Assembly: GCA_036897625.1 (NCBI GenBank)
Contig: JAYMTA010001195.1
Coordinates: 1 to 21,252 of the forward strand
DNA: 21,252 bases
Reading direction: 5' to 3'
Source: Pelargonium cotyledonis
Taxonomy: Eukaryota > Streptophyta > Magnoliopsida > Geraniales > Geraniaceae
Part shown: piece after piece, positions 11,401 to 20,511 of the stretch
Position numbering within the stretch: position 1 is the stretch's first letter
Layout of the letters: each line of letters opens with the position of its first letter
Notes under the pieces: generated by a model
Seen by the model: the letters and a program-made list of their open reading frames with translations, nothing else
What the model was told of the DNA's origin: nothing
Databases searched by the model: none
Position numbers and translations under genes: made by a program

Positions 11401-14400
11401 CCTGTGTTAGTTTTTTAGAATTTTAAAAAAATGGCCAATGATTGTCAATGTTATTTTACTTATTAATTCCACCCGTAAAACATTTTTTTAAGTCAAGCTC
11501 TACAATACTTTATTATAAAAAGGGAAGGATTTCCACATAATTCACTCAATGGGAAATTAAAAACCATGAAAAAAAATTGTGTATTAATCGTTTCTTCCGT
11601 CTTAATAAAATTCGCCAAATCTTGGATAGGCAATCAAATGAATCATTAGGCAGTATGCATGACAGCTCTAGGCTGTCATTCCCACTACCCAAGTGTTGTC
11701 ACAAACCCAGGTTGCGCTTAAGGAGTAACCCAACCCTTTCAGAAGAAGAGAAGAGAAAGAGTGAGACTCGGAAGACAAAAAGTGCTCACCTATGATGCCA
11801 CCACCAGCTGTCAAACCACCAGAGCTGTCATTCCCACTCCCACTGCCAAGTTCACAAGGCAAATCAGCATTCCCATATGAAATACCCCCCTCAACACATT
11901 CACCCTCAAAACATCCGGCTCCACCTTTACCACCATGCCCACCACCACTGCCAATGCCATTGCTCAACACATTTCCTCTGCCCACACCACCCGTGCAGCC
12001 TGTACGTAGGGCAAATATGCAAATGAATAAAGTTAACAGAAAACAAACCAACATGATGTTAGTGAAGCAAGTTTTGTAGTCTTTTATATCTTTAAGACCA
12101 TATATATTTGACATAGTCAACTAGCCAACTGAACTGAGACGTGACGACTGAAGTTCATTTAGCCAATTTTTCCTGTCACTTGGAACTTGAAGTATAGAGA
12201 AACAGGATCATACCCATCCCAGATGCACTTATCATTCCAGAAGACTGAACAGCTATAGTTCTGGCTCTATGGAAATGAACAACTGAACCTTTTACAAGGC
12301 CTTCAACAGTTATATCCTCAACTCGGCAGATCTAGAAAGCAAAGCACTCGAACTATCAAACAAGCCTGAACAAATACATTTTTCAACCAGATGACTGAAA
12401 TTCCCAGAGTAAATACCTGAAGAGTAAATGACAATGAAGAGTTAACACTGCAATCTTCAGGAGGATGAAGAAGTTCAGTGGGACACTCTTGGAGATCGCA
12501 ATACAGCCTCGGGGTCCTAAAAATCGTTGAAGTAAATCAAATTAGCTACCCTTGAAGATAAAGAGATCCATCACAGGATGAAAAGAGCAACTACAAGCTT
12601 ACACATCATCTTTTGTAGCATTCTCCAAGGGGCCACGCAAGACAGATCCAGGTCCGACCTTCATATAAAAAAGAAGTATTCATTCGAGCATACATGCTAA
12701 AAAGTGTGAATGTGCTGTAATAGAACCATGCACAACCAACCAGGATACTTGTGGCCATGGAGATCTCAAAACAACTTTAATCATAATATTAGAAGCTACC
12801 ATGAACACATAATATATATTGCAGTATGAAGCACCATTATGAATTGATGTAGCAGCTGATATATTTTTCAACCAAAGATTTAGATACAAACTAAATACAA
12901 GCACGTCCAGAGAGATACAAAAATGCTTACATAAAACATTATAGCTGTCATAGATGATCCATAAGAGAGGACTGAGTAAGAATAGAGTGCAACAGAAGAG
13001 AACCTAAAGGAGCCCACATAGAATACCCTTATTTTCAAAAAAAAAAATAACATCCAAAGCTGATAAAAGAATAGTATATCAACTTCAAGCTAGTGTTGTT
13101 TCCATGCAAATTATAAGATCACTAAATTTTTCAATCTTCTAGAACAAACATCATCTATACCACACAGCTTAACAAAAGGGTTCTTTCCACCTAATATAGT
13201 GTTTCATGTCCTCAATCAAAAGCATTAAATGGATCAAACATAAACACGGTTGCGCTTTAGGTCTGAACTAGTTCATGTTCCCGGTTGACCATCACAACTA
13301 TTTGAATGGTACACATCCACAGAATAAGTATATCTGTATAATATATACATAACTGAATGCAATCATTAGCATTCAGGTGAATTAGATACAGTAGAACAAC
13401 AATAAATTTCAAACAAAATGATCCATAATAATACCAATAAACACATGGGCAACAAATACTTTTTTTATGGAACAGTGGCTTACATGAATACTATAAAATA
13501 GAGACAGAACCAAACGCTGTGCTTCAATCATATCCCCAGGCCCGGATAAATTTAATAAACCTTGCCCATGGACTCCCATATTTGCATTAGAATGTATGAC
13601 AGAAGACTCCTGTTTCAGGGAGAAAAAATCTATTTAAATGAGAACTTGATAGGCGCAACACACAATACTGCAGAAATGAAACTGTATATAAAAAGGCAAG
13701 ATAATTACCCTGAGAACAACTAAATTGCTAGCCTCAAGCAAAGATGTTGCAACAGACTCATCTCCACCACCATCTATTAACACTTTGGAATTCCACATCA
13801 AGAACATTTTTACAGACATTCGTAAGGCCCCATAAACCTGCAATAAATTAAACCATTAACACCCACTGGATAAAATAATGAAAATAATAACCAGGTTCAG
13901 AAGCAAGAGTGAAGCATATCATACAAGCTAAAATAAATTCCACAAAACAAGAACGTCAATAAAAAAAGTAGAATTAATTTACAACTTGAACTAGCATGCT
14001 ACAATGTATGAGGATTTGCGAGAGGAGTATTGCAAAAGTTTCAATATTTAGTCAAATCAGCACCCAGAGAGCACAAGAATATAAATAAGAAAATTGTACA
14101 TTGATTTAGCTCAACTACTACGAACCTTAATTATAGAGTCACTCATCAACAGTTCTTCTGCAAACAATTCAAACTCGGATAAAGCATAATGTGATAGCCC
14201 AAAGCTCAATACTCCACCACACAATAGACTAATCTGCCCTTGAACCTGTATAGTGCGCAACAATTGGATGACTAAATTAACTCTCATATAAAACATTTGT
14301 AACGCCAGACCTATAAAGGTGCATCAGATATGTAATATGCAAAAGCACATTGCAGAGGGAGATACAGTCTCAACTATCTAAGGGAAAAATACTTGGAAAC

Positions 14401-17400
14401 GAAATAATTCATTGAGGAGGTGAACACCACACACCATCACAAAATTTAGTACTAAAAGGAGGAAAACAAAAAATTAACAAGACTTGAGAAGCCTAATGCA
14501 GAGTCTCATAAAACATAAAAGCCAAATTACCTAAACTACTTCATCATCTAGAGTAAAAAAAAAAGTATAGATTGTCTGCCATATACTACGTAAATGTATA
14601 AATTATGAACTGTAACATATTAATTTAAATAAAATGGAAAGAAATTTCAAATAACCTGAACGCGACTCCATAGCAAGGGAACAGACGCCTTTGCATGATT
14701 TCGAACATAAACATTTGTCCAAAGAGGCTGATATGGAAACTCCAAAAGAAGTGTGTCTGTATCTGTTGACTTATTGTGATTGTCAACAATAAGGCTCCGT
14801 GGAACAGCATCATATAAAGTCCCAGCAGCACCTGAGTTCTTAGGACAACCAAGACTACTTCCTCCTACAAATAAGATGATAAAGTACATAATACATCAAT
14901 GATTTGAAAGCAAATATATTATTGGAATCAAAGGAGCAAAATGATTTTACTCAGTACAGTGCCAATATTTTACAAACATCAAGGGATAACTGGCGATCAA
15001 GCACCAACATATACTAGACAACAGCCAAACTAATAAAAAAGACCATTAAGGCTTCCAAACTTAAAAAAGTAAATCAATTTGATGGTATCGATGAAGTCAT
15101 AGCCTCTGAACACTCTATCATATCATACAATTACATATAAATTCAAAGTGTAAAGACTCATTCTGTTTATCCAAGTTGAAAAATTCATTCAATTTGGCCA
15201 AGGCTCTCTAACTCGAATTAATTGGTATGCTTCAGCATTATTATTATCAAGAATGCCACTTCCCATATTCTCAGAGCATGCAAGGATAGTGCATGCCAGA
15301 TATGCTCTACTACTAGTTATTTGGACACTAGTTGGCTGATGAAAGCAAACAAAAATCCTTGATACCTTCTTTTACCAAGTCGAACCAACCACATCAGTGA
15401 ACTCTAAAGACAAACTTTCTAAAATCCGTCAACAACGGACAATTAACACATTGGAGAGATAACTTGTCCTAACCTCAGGCTAAACTAACACTTCAAACAA
15501 AAACAAAAACAAATATAAGTCCTTACATTTTCTTGTGTGCACAACAAAAAGTCCTCACCAATAACACAGGTTATTGGATGGCATTTGCATGAACTAGCTG
15601 ACAAGGCTGATGCATCTCCAAAAAGTTTTTTGAAACATTAAATTGAATAGTAAAAAAATGCATCTGTGTGTGTGACTGTTTTCATCTTCAAACTAATGTA
15701 ATCGACTATCCTTTGCCAACACATTCATTCGATGTATAAAGTATAAACTGCTTAAAGATATTGACTTGGTTGTACAATTTGTTTTAACTCTTTAATAAAC
15801 TACATAATTACTTGAAGTTTTGCTTTTTAGCATATTATACATTTGCGACCTTTAGACACTAATGAAGTATCTCAAATAGAGTAATAATCCTTGAATAGAG
15901 GGAGAGATGAGATTTAGAAGAGAGAAAAGGAAGAGCATTACCAGAAAACCTAAAAAAAAAAATTATAAAGGATGTTGGCCTGAGATGGTCCAACATAATT
16001 CAGCCACCTCATAACCTATAATCTAGATAGATGAGCTCATACTATATGGTATATACTATATACATGATATCCAAGCACAAAAGGGAAAAGAAATTGTTCC
16101 TTGTACTACATAAGAGTACTTTAAACGAACCCTAGAATTCTTGAAGGCAGAATACTGACATTAGAAACCAGAAATAAAATCATGTTTCAGCATTTTCAAC
16201 CCAAAGGTACAAATAATTAGAAAGCAACAAACAACCACTACAAAGAAACTAGCCATGCTAGGGTTAATCACATTCACTATGACAAGGTACAAGTAATGTT
16301 GTCATGCTGGAGCTGGCAATTATGGCAAATGGCAGCGTTAAAGTTAGCAGGGGTATAGGCACTTGTTTTAGTGACCACAAGGTAACGATGGAATGATGTC
16401 AGCAGTACAAGTGGCATTCATGGATAACTTTTGTAAAATGATGTCAGCAGTACCAGTGGCTTCTAATATAGAATTTTGACATACCCCAGAAGTGCTCAAA
16501 GTACATTGACCATGCCAAGGTATGTGATAGTACCCCAAGCCATATATGAGAAGTACCAAACCAAAAATAAACAGTGTTCAGCTATCTTGGATATGTACTA
16601 GGTATGTGCACAGCCATACGCAATGCATGATAATAAACGGTACCGGTATGCCAGCCTTTGCAAATACTCATGCCTTGTGTACTAAGATATAAAAAGACTT
16701 GCTCTTCATATTTCAGGAAAAGAAGCATAACAAGTCTCACCATGGACAAAAATATTTGGTTCATCGTGCCTGCTGAAGACGTCAACAGAAACTCTTCCAC
16801 CACCGCCGCCAGCAAAACCATTCCCTCCACAAGCACTTATCTTGCCACTTCCAGTCCTATTCATGAAACATATGAATGAGTATAACTGAGTCTTAGGAAA
16901 TACAACTTAGGATAGGGGCCCACATTCATGCAAAGTCAAGAGATGAACATGAATGCACACAACACAATTCACATTCATGATTTGAGGATTTTAATTTGCT
17001 CAAACAGCCCAAGGTTTGCATCCAGTAAAAGAGAGATTGGAAAGGAATGATAAGAGCAAGGAACAAATGCAGAGGTACCACAGAGTTACAATTATCAACT
17101 GCTTTATAAAAATCAGTGCTGCTATGGTCACTACAACTAATTCTATCGCCTACTACATTAACTCCTCAAGCAATACTATTAAATAATAGAATCACATAGC
17201 AAAAAAATATAAAAAGATAATTACGGTTACCATCAAAAACATTGTAAATTCATTTTTAAATTTACAAAATTAAAATTAATGTACTATCAATAAAGCCTGT
17301 TGAGATTGGAGTGTTAACAAAGTATGAGCGTATTTATCATCCAAAATTCCAACAATTACAATAAACCTTTTGTCAGAAATGATGCTCGGATGTGTGTTTT

Positions 17401-20400
17401 CACTGAAGTATATGCATAAAATCAAGTCTCCTAGAGTATGCTTATAAAGCAAGGATTTGAGTTTGACCCTAGGGTCAAACTAACTCAGCAAAAAGAACTC
17501 ATCATATTGAAGCTTTCCTATCGCTTCTACCAATTAGTTTACCCTTAATTTTAAACTGAAAACATCATTCATCAAGTTTGAGGCCTTCAAAACAAGGCAC
17601 CCAAATTTTGAAATACACAGTGACCCACTTGCTGGATGCAAGTGCCAGCCCGGTACTATAACTCCATTTTAGAATATTCCTTCTACACGATTCGCCGATA
17701 AGAGAACAATGTCGGAATATAGTCTACTTAAACAAGAATAAAAGATATAATTAACTGAAAGTACATAGGAGATCTTACTTATCACTTATCATTGAATTGA
17801 TAAATTCTATACTCCTCAATAGCTACACTTTGGAAATGGAAAATATTGCGATCATACAATAAATAGAATTCACTTTTCCCAAGAGAATAGGATGTATCCT
17901 CTCCTCTTTCCTATTTGCATAGTAATTCTCCCACGTAGATGGTGACAATGGAAAGTATACTACAATTTTCCCACTCATTTCCTTGACAATACGTTTTCAG
18001 GTACAGGAATGCAAATGATATTATTTTCACTTATCTCTCTCGTGGGATATAGCATTAAGTACCTGACTAAACTGTATAATAAAGCATTAAAAGTTACAGT
18101 TGCATCTATGTATGGAGATCAGCCTCCTTTTGTGTCTTTCAAACATAAACTTTACCACAGAAGAGGAAGAAAATGGTAGAACAATTTAATTCACTTGAAT
18201 GAATAACAGATCTATAAGACCTAATAGTAGAAACAGAAATTTCACATAAAGGTAGTAGGAAAAGAAAGGAAAACTATAATGTATGAAATATATATACTCA
18301 AGGCATGGCCTAATGGTAGCACCTTCACGTAAAGATAGGTCCCATATCTATGTAACTATTACACTAAAATATTTCTAACACTTTGGCAAATTAAAATGGT
18401 ATATTGATGAAAGATGACCTCGAGTAGTCAACGAAATTATAATACAAGGTGCTTTACAATGAAATCCTCCATATCAGAACTACTATATGTGCAATCAAGT
18501 ATGTGGTATACCATAAGGTGAAAATAATCTTGCATATACCTATAGAATGAACCCAAAAAAATGACTGCAAAAAAAAAAGTATGAAACAAAAGTTAATAGG
18601 AAGCTACCGACTCATCAGCGTGAAAAAAAAAATGATGTCCAAGTCCCCTTCACAGGAAAGAACTTCTTATGCTCGTTTTTCCCTCATCCACGCTAAGCTA
18701 TCTAATGCTATCTCCTTAGTTAAGCCAAGTACTACCATAGGTCTACTCCTACCCTTTTTACATTCTCCCAATACAAAAATAAAATATGACTTAGAGAACA
18801 CTCGAAAGTTTTCCATAATAACTTGCATTACACAGCCAATTAATCACTCTGGATAACCAGTTCCTGCAACGTCACTTTGAACGACCAGTTCTCACTCCAT
18901 ATAATACATGATGCTTTATTATATTGCAAATACAACAACCAAGCAATTTACCAAATGTTGTTGAGCCAACCACGCAAATCACTTGGATTCTCTTCCTCAA
19001 CTCCACTCTGTCCAATGCAATCTCATCTGCTATCATATCTTTTTCTATTGCTTCCGATATTAACTTAGGTCATCTCTTTTAGTTTCTCCCAATATAATTC
19101 TCACATTTCCTCATCTTGTACATGTCCAAACCCATCTTAAGCCGGTTTTAACTCATGTCATATTCAACTTAACCTACCCTGCCAGTAAAATCGTACAAAA
19201 TTTAATAACCAAATTATAGTTATAATTAAATTACAAGATCACACAAAATAGTTTTTTGCATTTTCAAAACTCAAGTCACACAGATTCTACTAATTCTTAG
19301 GTACGGCAAGGAGTGACTTTCAGCATCAGGCTAACCAAAAGAAACAAAATTTAATATATTCATATTCTCATTCTCAATATCTCCTCCAGATAACATCAAA
19401 GACTCATAATATTTTGAGACTGCCGGCTAAAAACTAAAAATCAACCCAACCATCAAACAATTACTACATCCTAAAATGTATTATGTCATTATCGTAATTC
19501 CAATCATAAAGGAAGAAGATCAGGAGGCTAACACATTTAAATCAATAGGAAGAGAAATTTACATCTTGTAAGCCATAATGTGGACGCTGCCACCAGAGCC
19601 ACCTCCACCTTTGCTCCCTCCATCAGCCCCATCTGCCAAAACATTTCCATTCAATTCAAGAAACCTCTTAATTTCCATCTTCACCCTCCCGCCACCACCG
19701 CCTCCCTAATCCACTTCTTTGCTGGTGGACCCGCCCCCACCCCCCCCCCCCCCCATACCCCTCTTCTTTGTGGGTGGCCCCGCCTCGACTTCCATAACTC
19801 CATGGAGTCTGTAAAGATGACCAGGAGTAGGCATCACCTCCCCACACATCCTCCGGAAGCTTTGAGGAGTCCACCAAACAGCAGGCACCCCTCCCTCCAT
19901 GGCCCCCTCCGGCGCCCTCAATCCCCTGAGGGGACCCACTCGTCTGCTCCGGCGGCTTTCCAGCCCGCCCCGTCGTGTTCACCACCGAACCATTCAAGAA
20001 GGTCGCATTGTGGGCCGCCAAGTCAAATGTCCCAGTCACAATGGTCGAATTCTCGCCCAAACTAAAATTTCCAGTAACATTAACAGTTATCGAACAGCCA
20101 TTGATGAAACAACAAAAACTCACCCCGGAAAGGATGTAAAAATTTCCTTTCCCTGCTATGTACACGTCCCTGGTGAGGTTCAAGTCGGAGACTATCTGAC
20201 ACGTGGTATCCAGTGAGCCGACTCCATTGAGATCCCCCGTGCACGACACCGACGGCGGGTGCGGAGGCGGTGGAGGCGGCGCCGGTGGCGAGTAATCCTG
20301 ATGGAAGAGGTACATATCGAAATCGGAGTCCTCGGCAACGGCACTGCGAATTGCCGCGAGGGCTAGGACCAGCGCGAAGAGAGCGGAGAAATGGAGAGCG

Positions 20401-20420
20401 CGATAAGGAAATCGAGCCAT
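4795..20420 (-). CDS. Large glycine-rich membrane protein, At4g32920/At5g11700 family (exon 1 disrupted)
   Basis: Exons in transcript order: 19563-20420, 16741-16856, 14656-14864, 14126-14245, 13709-13837, 13484-13609, 12603-12658, 12417-12516, 12214-12331, 11790-11999, 10626-10962, 9720-9813, 9363-9471, 8903-9174, 8671-8798, 8218-8452, 6413-6601, 6008-6291, 5554-5752, 5216-5458, 5032-5120, 4795-4942. The sum is 4369 nt, one more than 1456 codons. The extra base lies in the exon 1 G run, and a TAG follows at codon 238. All 21 introns are GT-AG and every downstream phase fits. Residues below assume the frame continues. Order: signal peptide 1-29, Gly-rich N-glycosylated ectodomain to about 810, Cys-rich ephrin-receptor-like segment 814-882, transmembrane helix about 895-917, cytosolic region, C-terminal hydrophobic block about 1300-1388. 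Relatives are about 1400-1480 aa. The family is annotated only as glycine-rich or ephrin-receptor-like, and its biochemical role is unknown to me. Confidence 0.93.
4946..4963. repeat. (CAC)6 trinucleotide repeat in intron 21 acceptor
   Basis: Six CAC units lie directly upstream, in the transcript sense, of the exon 22 acceptor AG (4943-4944). The coding strand therefore reads (GTG)6 where a U-rich tract would normally lie. Confidence 0.95.
5554..8798 (-). CDS. Exons 15-19: conserved membrane-proximal/cytosolic region
   Basis: Exons 8671-8798, 8218-8452, 6413-6601, 6008-6291 and 5554-5752 encode about residues 952-1296. Conserved landmarks are HVHRMYFMGPNTFSDPWHLP, FNAFVDEINAIATYQWWEGA, YPLAWSWQQWRRR, SEYDHSCLRSCRSRALYEG, AYVDFFLGGDEKR, FPMSLIFGGDGSYMAPFSL, TTWYRLVAGLNAQLRLV, RWLETHANPAL and HNTKPVGHQ. 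A shorter hydrophobic stretch at about 1021-1034 precedes WQQWRRR and could be membrane-associated. Exon 18 ends CG/GTATAT and exon 19 begins after CTTCAG, completing an Arg codon. The segment between EENEHTS and GGGIIDMNN is Ser/Lys-rich and variable in the family. Confidence 0.92.
6976..6998. repeat. (GT)n microsatellite
   Basis: About 11.5 perfect GT units lie in intron 16. This is likely a length-variable marker. Confidence 0.97.
7625..7990 (-). mobile_element. Decayed 3' end of an RTE-like non-LTR retrotransposon (intron 16)
   Basis: On the minus strand, pieces of the C-terminus of a plant RTE-type reverse transcriptase appear in order. An AEML-R-M like stretch is followed by RKIRLRMGLF (family RKDRIRNETI), an EKLV-HQLK like stretch, then TDEISLDKIEWRR (family ALDRVEWRKRI). 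It ends with a DNA tail resembling the family end GCCGACCCCAAATAGTTTGG. Frameshifts and stops separate the pieces, so it is an old, inactive relic. It has the same orientation as the host gene. The 5' boundary is uncertain. Confidence 0.6.
8903..9813 (-). CDS. Exons 12-14: Cys-rich ephrin-receptor-like segment and transmembrane helix
   Basis: Exons 9720-9813, 9363-9471 and 8903-9174 encode about residues 793-951. GTVTGKACPKGLYGIFC followed by ECPAGTYKNVTGSD and LCHQCP has the GCC2/GCC3 (ephrin-receptor-like) cysteine spacing, with Cys at about 814, 823, 826, 842 and 845. After CPYRCLSDRYHMPQCY comes a long hydrophobic stretch, about residues 895-917 (PWLFGLLLVGLLILLALVLS), then basic ARMKF. 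This predicts a type I arrangement with a lumenal or extracellular N-terminus. It is also the basis of the loose name 'ephrin type-B receptor' given to relatives. There is no kinase domain. Confidence 0.92.
9541..9562. repeat. (AG)11 microsatellite
   Basis: Eleven perfect AG units lie in intron 12 (9472-9719). On the transcript strand this is a CT tract within the intron, about 70 nt upstream of the exon 13 acceptor. Confidence 0.97.
9814..10625 (-). other. Intron 11 (812 nt)
   Basis: AT-rich intron. A TTTGGTCC-containing motif is repeated at about 10193 and 10218 within a T-rich block (10180-10330), which could be a remnant of an insertion, but I found no paired termini. Nothing else is recognisable. 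Confidence 0.8.
10626..11999 (-). CDS. Exons 10-11: second glycine-rich block
   Basis: Exon 10 (11790-11999) encodes CTGGVGRGN, GIGSGGGHGGKGGAG and YGNADLPCELGSGSG. Exon 11 (10626-10962) encodes PGGGSGGTILTF, GGYGGPKGAGGGGGGRIHFHWSDIP and the VYQPIADVRG strand. Together they span about residues 611-793 and repeat the Gly-rich design of exon 1. The antisense of these exons gives proline-rich open frames on the plus strand; these are shadows, not genes. The exon 11 donor, GG/GTTGGT, is weaker than the others. Confidence 0.92.
10963..11789 (-). other. Intron 10 (827 nt)
   Basis: AT-rich intron with a short hairpin at 11659-11679 and a 15-nt match to exon 10 at 11672-11686, both described under findings. 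If unspliced, the exon 10 frame stays open for about 45 codons into the intron and then stops near 11668. Confidence 0.82.
11659..11679. repeat. Short inverted repeat in intron 10
   Basis: Perfect 8-bp arms ATGACAGC and GCTGTCAT are separated by TCTAG. The right arm plus the next bases (GCTGTCATTCCCACT, 11672-11686) also occurs in exon 10 at 11824-11838. Confidence 0.8.
12214..16856 (-). CDS. Exons 2-9: middle ectodomain of the glycine-rich membrane protein
   Basis: Eight exons (16741-16856, 14656-14864, 14126-14245, 13709-13837, 13484-13609, 12603-12658, 12417-12516, 12214-12331) encode about residues 286-611. Family landmarks are clear: ISACGGNGFAGGGGGRVSVD, GSSLGCPKNSGAAGTLYDAV, PLWTNVYVRNHA, SEFELFAEELLMSDSIIKVYG, LLEASNLVVLR, GVHGQGLLNLSGPGD, GPGSVLRGPLENAT, LLHPPEDC and FHRARTIAV. 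Alternating Gly-rich turns and short hydrophobic strands suggest a beta-solenoid-like secreted domain, which is my inference. These exons show no stops or frameshifts. Confidence 0.92.
12659..13483 (-). other. Intron 6 (825 nt)
   Basis: The donor is CAT/GTAAGCC and the acceptor GAAG. AT-rich; I see no repeat or gene in it. Confidence 0.82.
14246..14655 (-). other. Intron 3 (410 nt)
   Basis: The donor is CAG/GTTATTTG and the acceptor ATACAG. AT-rich, with no recognisable element. Confidence 0.82.
14865..16740 (-). other. Intron 2 (1876 nt)
   Basis: The donor is CATG/GTGAGA and the acceptor TTGTAG. It contains a 24-nt direct repeat (16392-16415 and 16437-16460) and a short AT-rich near-palindrome at about 16031-16060. 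No coding or RNA gene is visible. Confidence 0.82.
16392..16460. repeat. 24-nt direct repeat, 45-nt offset
   Basis: The motif AATGATGTCAGCAGTAC(A/C)AGTGGC-like occurs at 16392-16415 and 16437-16460 with a single mismatch, inside intron 2. It looks like a local duplication. Confidence 0.85.
17460..17481. repeat. 22-bp perfect palindrome in intron 1
   Basis: The half-site AGTTTGACCCT is followed immediately by its exact reverse complement with no spacer. Confidence 0.95.
18630..18800 (-). mobile_element. Fragment of RTE-like non-LTR retrotransposon (intron 1, distal piece)
   Basis: The minus strand reads GRSRPMVVLGLTKEIALDSL, comparable to the plant RTE reverse-transcriptase C-terminal pattern RGRPK...LTE.MALDR.EWR. 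A stop follows soon after, and the 3' tail is not recognisable. It lies beside another fragment in the same orientation. Confidence 0.45.
18910..19160 (-). mobile_element. Decayed 3' end of RTE-like non-LTR retrotransposon (intron 1, proximal piece)
   Basis: The minus strand contains GLRW then, after a one-base insertion, FGHVQ (19115-19143), matching the conserved LRWFGHVQ of plant RTE elements. ADEIALDRVELRKRIQV follows (family ALDRVEWRKRIHVADP), then a TTGGTTGTTGTATT tail of the kind that ends these elements. Stops and indels show it is inactive. Confidence 0.62.
19563..20420 (-). CDS. Exon 1: signal peptide and first glycine-rich ectodomain, with frameshift and stop
   Basis: The start ATG has a good plant context (AAATGGC). 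Residues 1-29 are a hydrophobic signal peptide ending ...RSAVA, with likely cleavage after Ala29. A proline run follows (PPAPPPPPPHPPS), then seven N-glycosylation sequons (NLT, NVT, NFS, NST, NAT, NGS, NTT) and a Gly-rich block GAGGGHGGRG. Tyr222 precedes 15 G bases (plus-strand C, 19740-19754). In the annotated frame, translation then runs into Trp/Arg-rich sequence and stops at residue 250 (near 19668). One base fewer, or two more, returns to the family frame, but that frame has TAG at 19706-19708, before GGGGGRVKMEI and LADGADGGSKGGGGSGG. The exon ends TACAAGAT/GTAAAT, in phase with exon 2 only in the shifted frame. Confidence 0.85.
19740..19754. repeat. 15-base C homopolymer (G run on coding strand)
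   Basis: An uninterrupted run of 15 C lies inside exon 1 of the minus-strand gene, and it marks where the reading frame slips by one base. Runs of this length are prone both to replication slippage and to base-calling or assembly error. Confidence 0.95.
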
Positions 20421-20440
20421 TTACTTGTGGTGATAGTCAT
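20363..20440 (-). promoter_or_regulatory. Upstream ORF 2 overlapping the main start out of frame
   Basis: An ATG at 20438-20440 opens a 25-codon frame that passes over the main ATG (20420) in another frame and ends TAG at 20363-20365. Overlapping uORFs usually reduce main-frame initiation, but its ATG context (CCAATGA) is weaker than the main one. Confidence 0.4.
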
Positions 20441-20511
20441 TGGAATGCAGAGTTAGGATTTGAAGCGAAATGGTGCGCAAGCCTAGAGACGAAACCAGTC
20501 AAAACCACCAT
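20437..20511 (-). promoter_or_regulatory. Upstream ORF 1 in the 5' leader (24 codons)
   Basis: An ATG at 20509-20511 opens a 24-codon frame ending TGA at 20437-20439, 16 nt before the main ATG. It would matter only if transcription starts upstream of 20511, which the sequence alone cannot show. Confidence 0.4.

Larger units (their letters stand above)
16857..19562 (-). other. Intron 1 (2706 nt)
   Basis: The largest intron, with an AT/GTAAAT donor and an AATAG acceptor. It contains a 22-bp palindrome (17460-17481) and two decayed retrotransposon pieces (about 18630-18800 and 18910-19160). The remainder is AT-rich and unassigned. Confidence 0.85.

Noticed and set aside
11792-12079. Plus-strand proline-rich open frame
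   Set aside because: It is the antisense of Gly-rich exon 10; GGN codons read as proline-rich on the other strand. The sense exon has family homology and splice sites.
18306-18316. Pol III A-box-like TGGCCTAATGG, suggesting a tRNA or SINE
   Set aside because: No B box (GGTTCGANNCC) follows at a plausible distance and no cloverleaf can be drawn. At most it is a decayed SINE head.
19706-19708. Programmed readthrough of the TAG
   Set aside because: Readthrough would not correct the one-base frame shift, and the following bases (GGAGGC) do not match the known CAR-YYA readthrough context.
19690-19770. A short intron hiding the frameshift and stop in exon 1
   Set aside because: The available GTATGG donor and TTAG acceptor would give an intron of about 50 nt, too short and G-rich for a plant intron, and the join leaves the wrong frame.
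19580-20065. 161-codon plus-strand open frame
   Set aside because: Antisense shadow of GC-rich exon 1 with low-complexity Pro/His/Ser sequence and no known domain.
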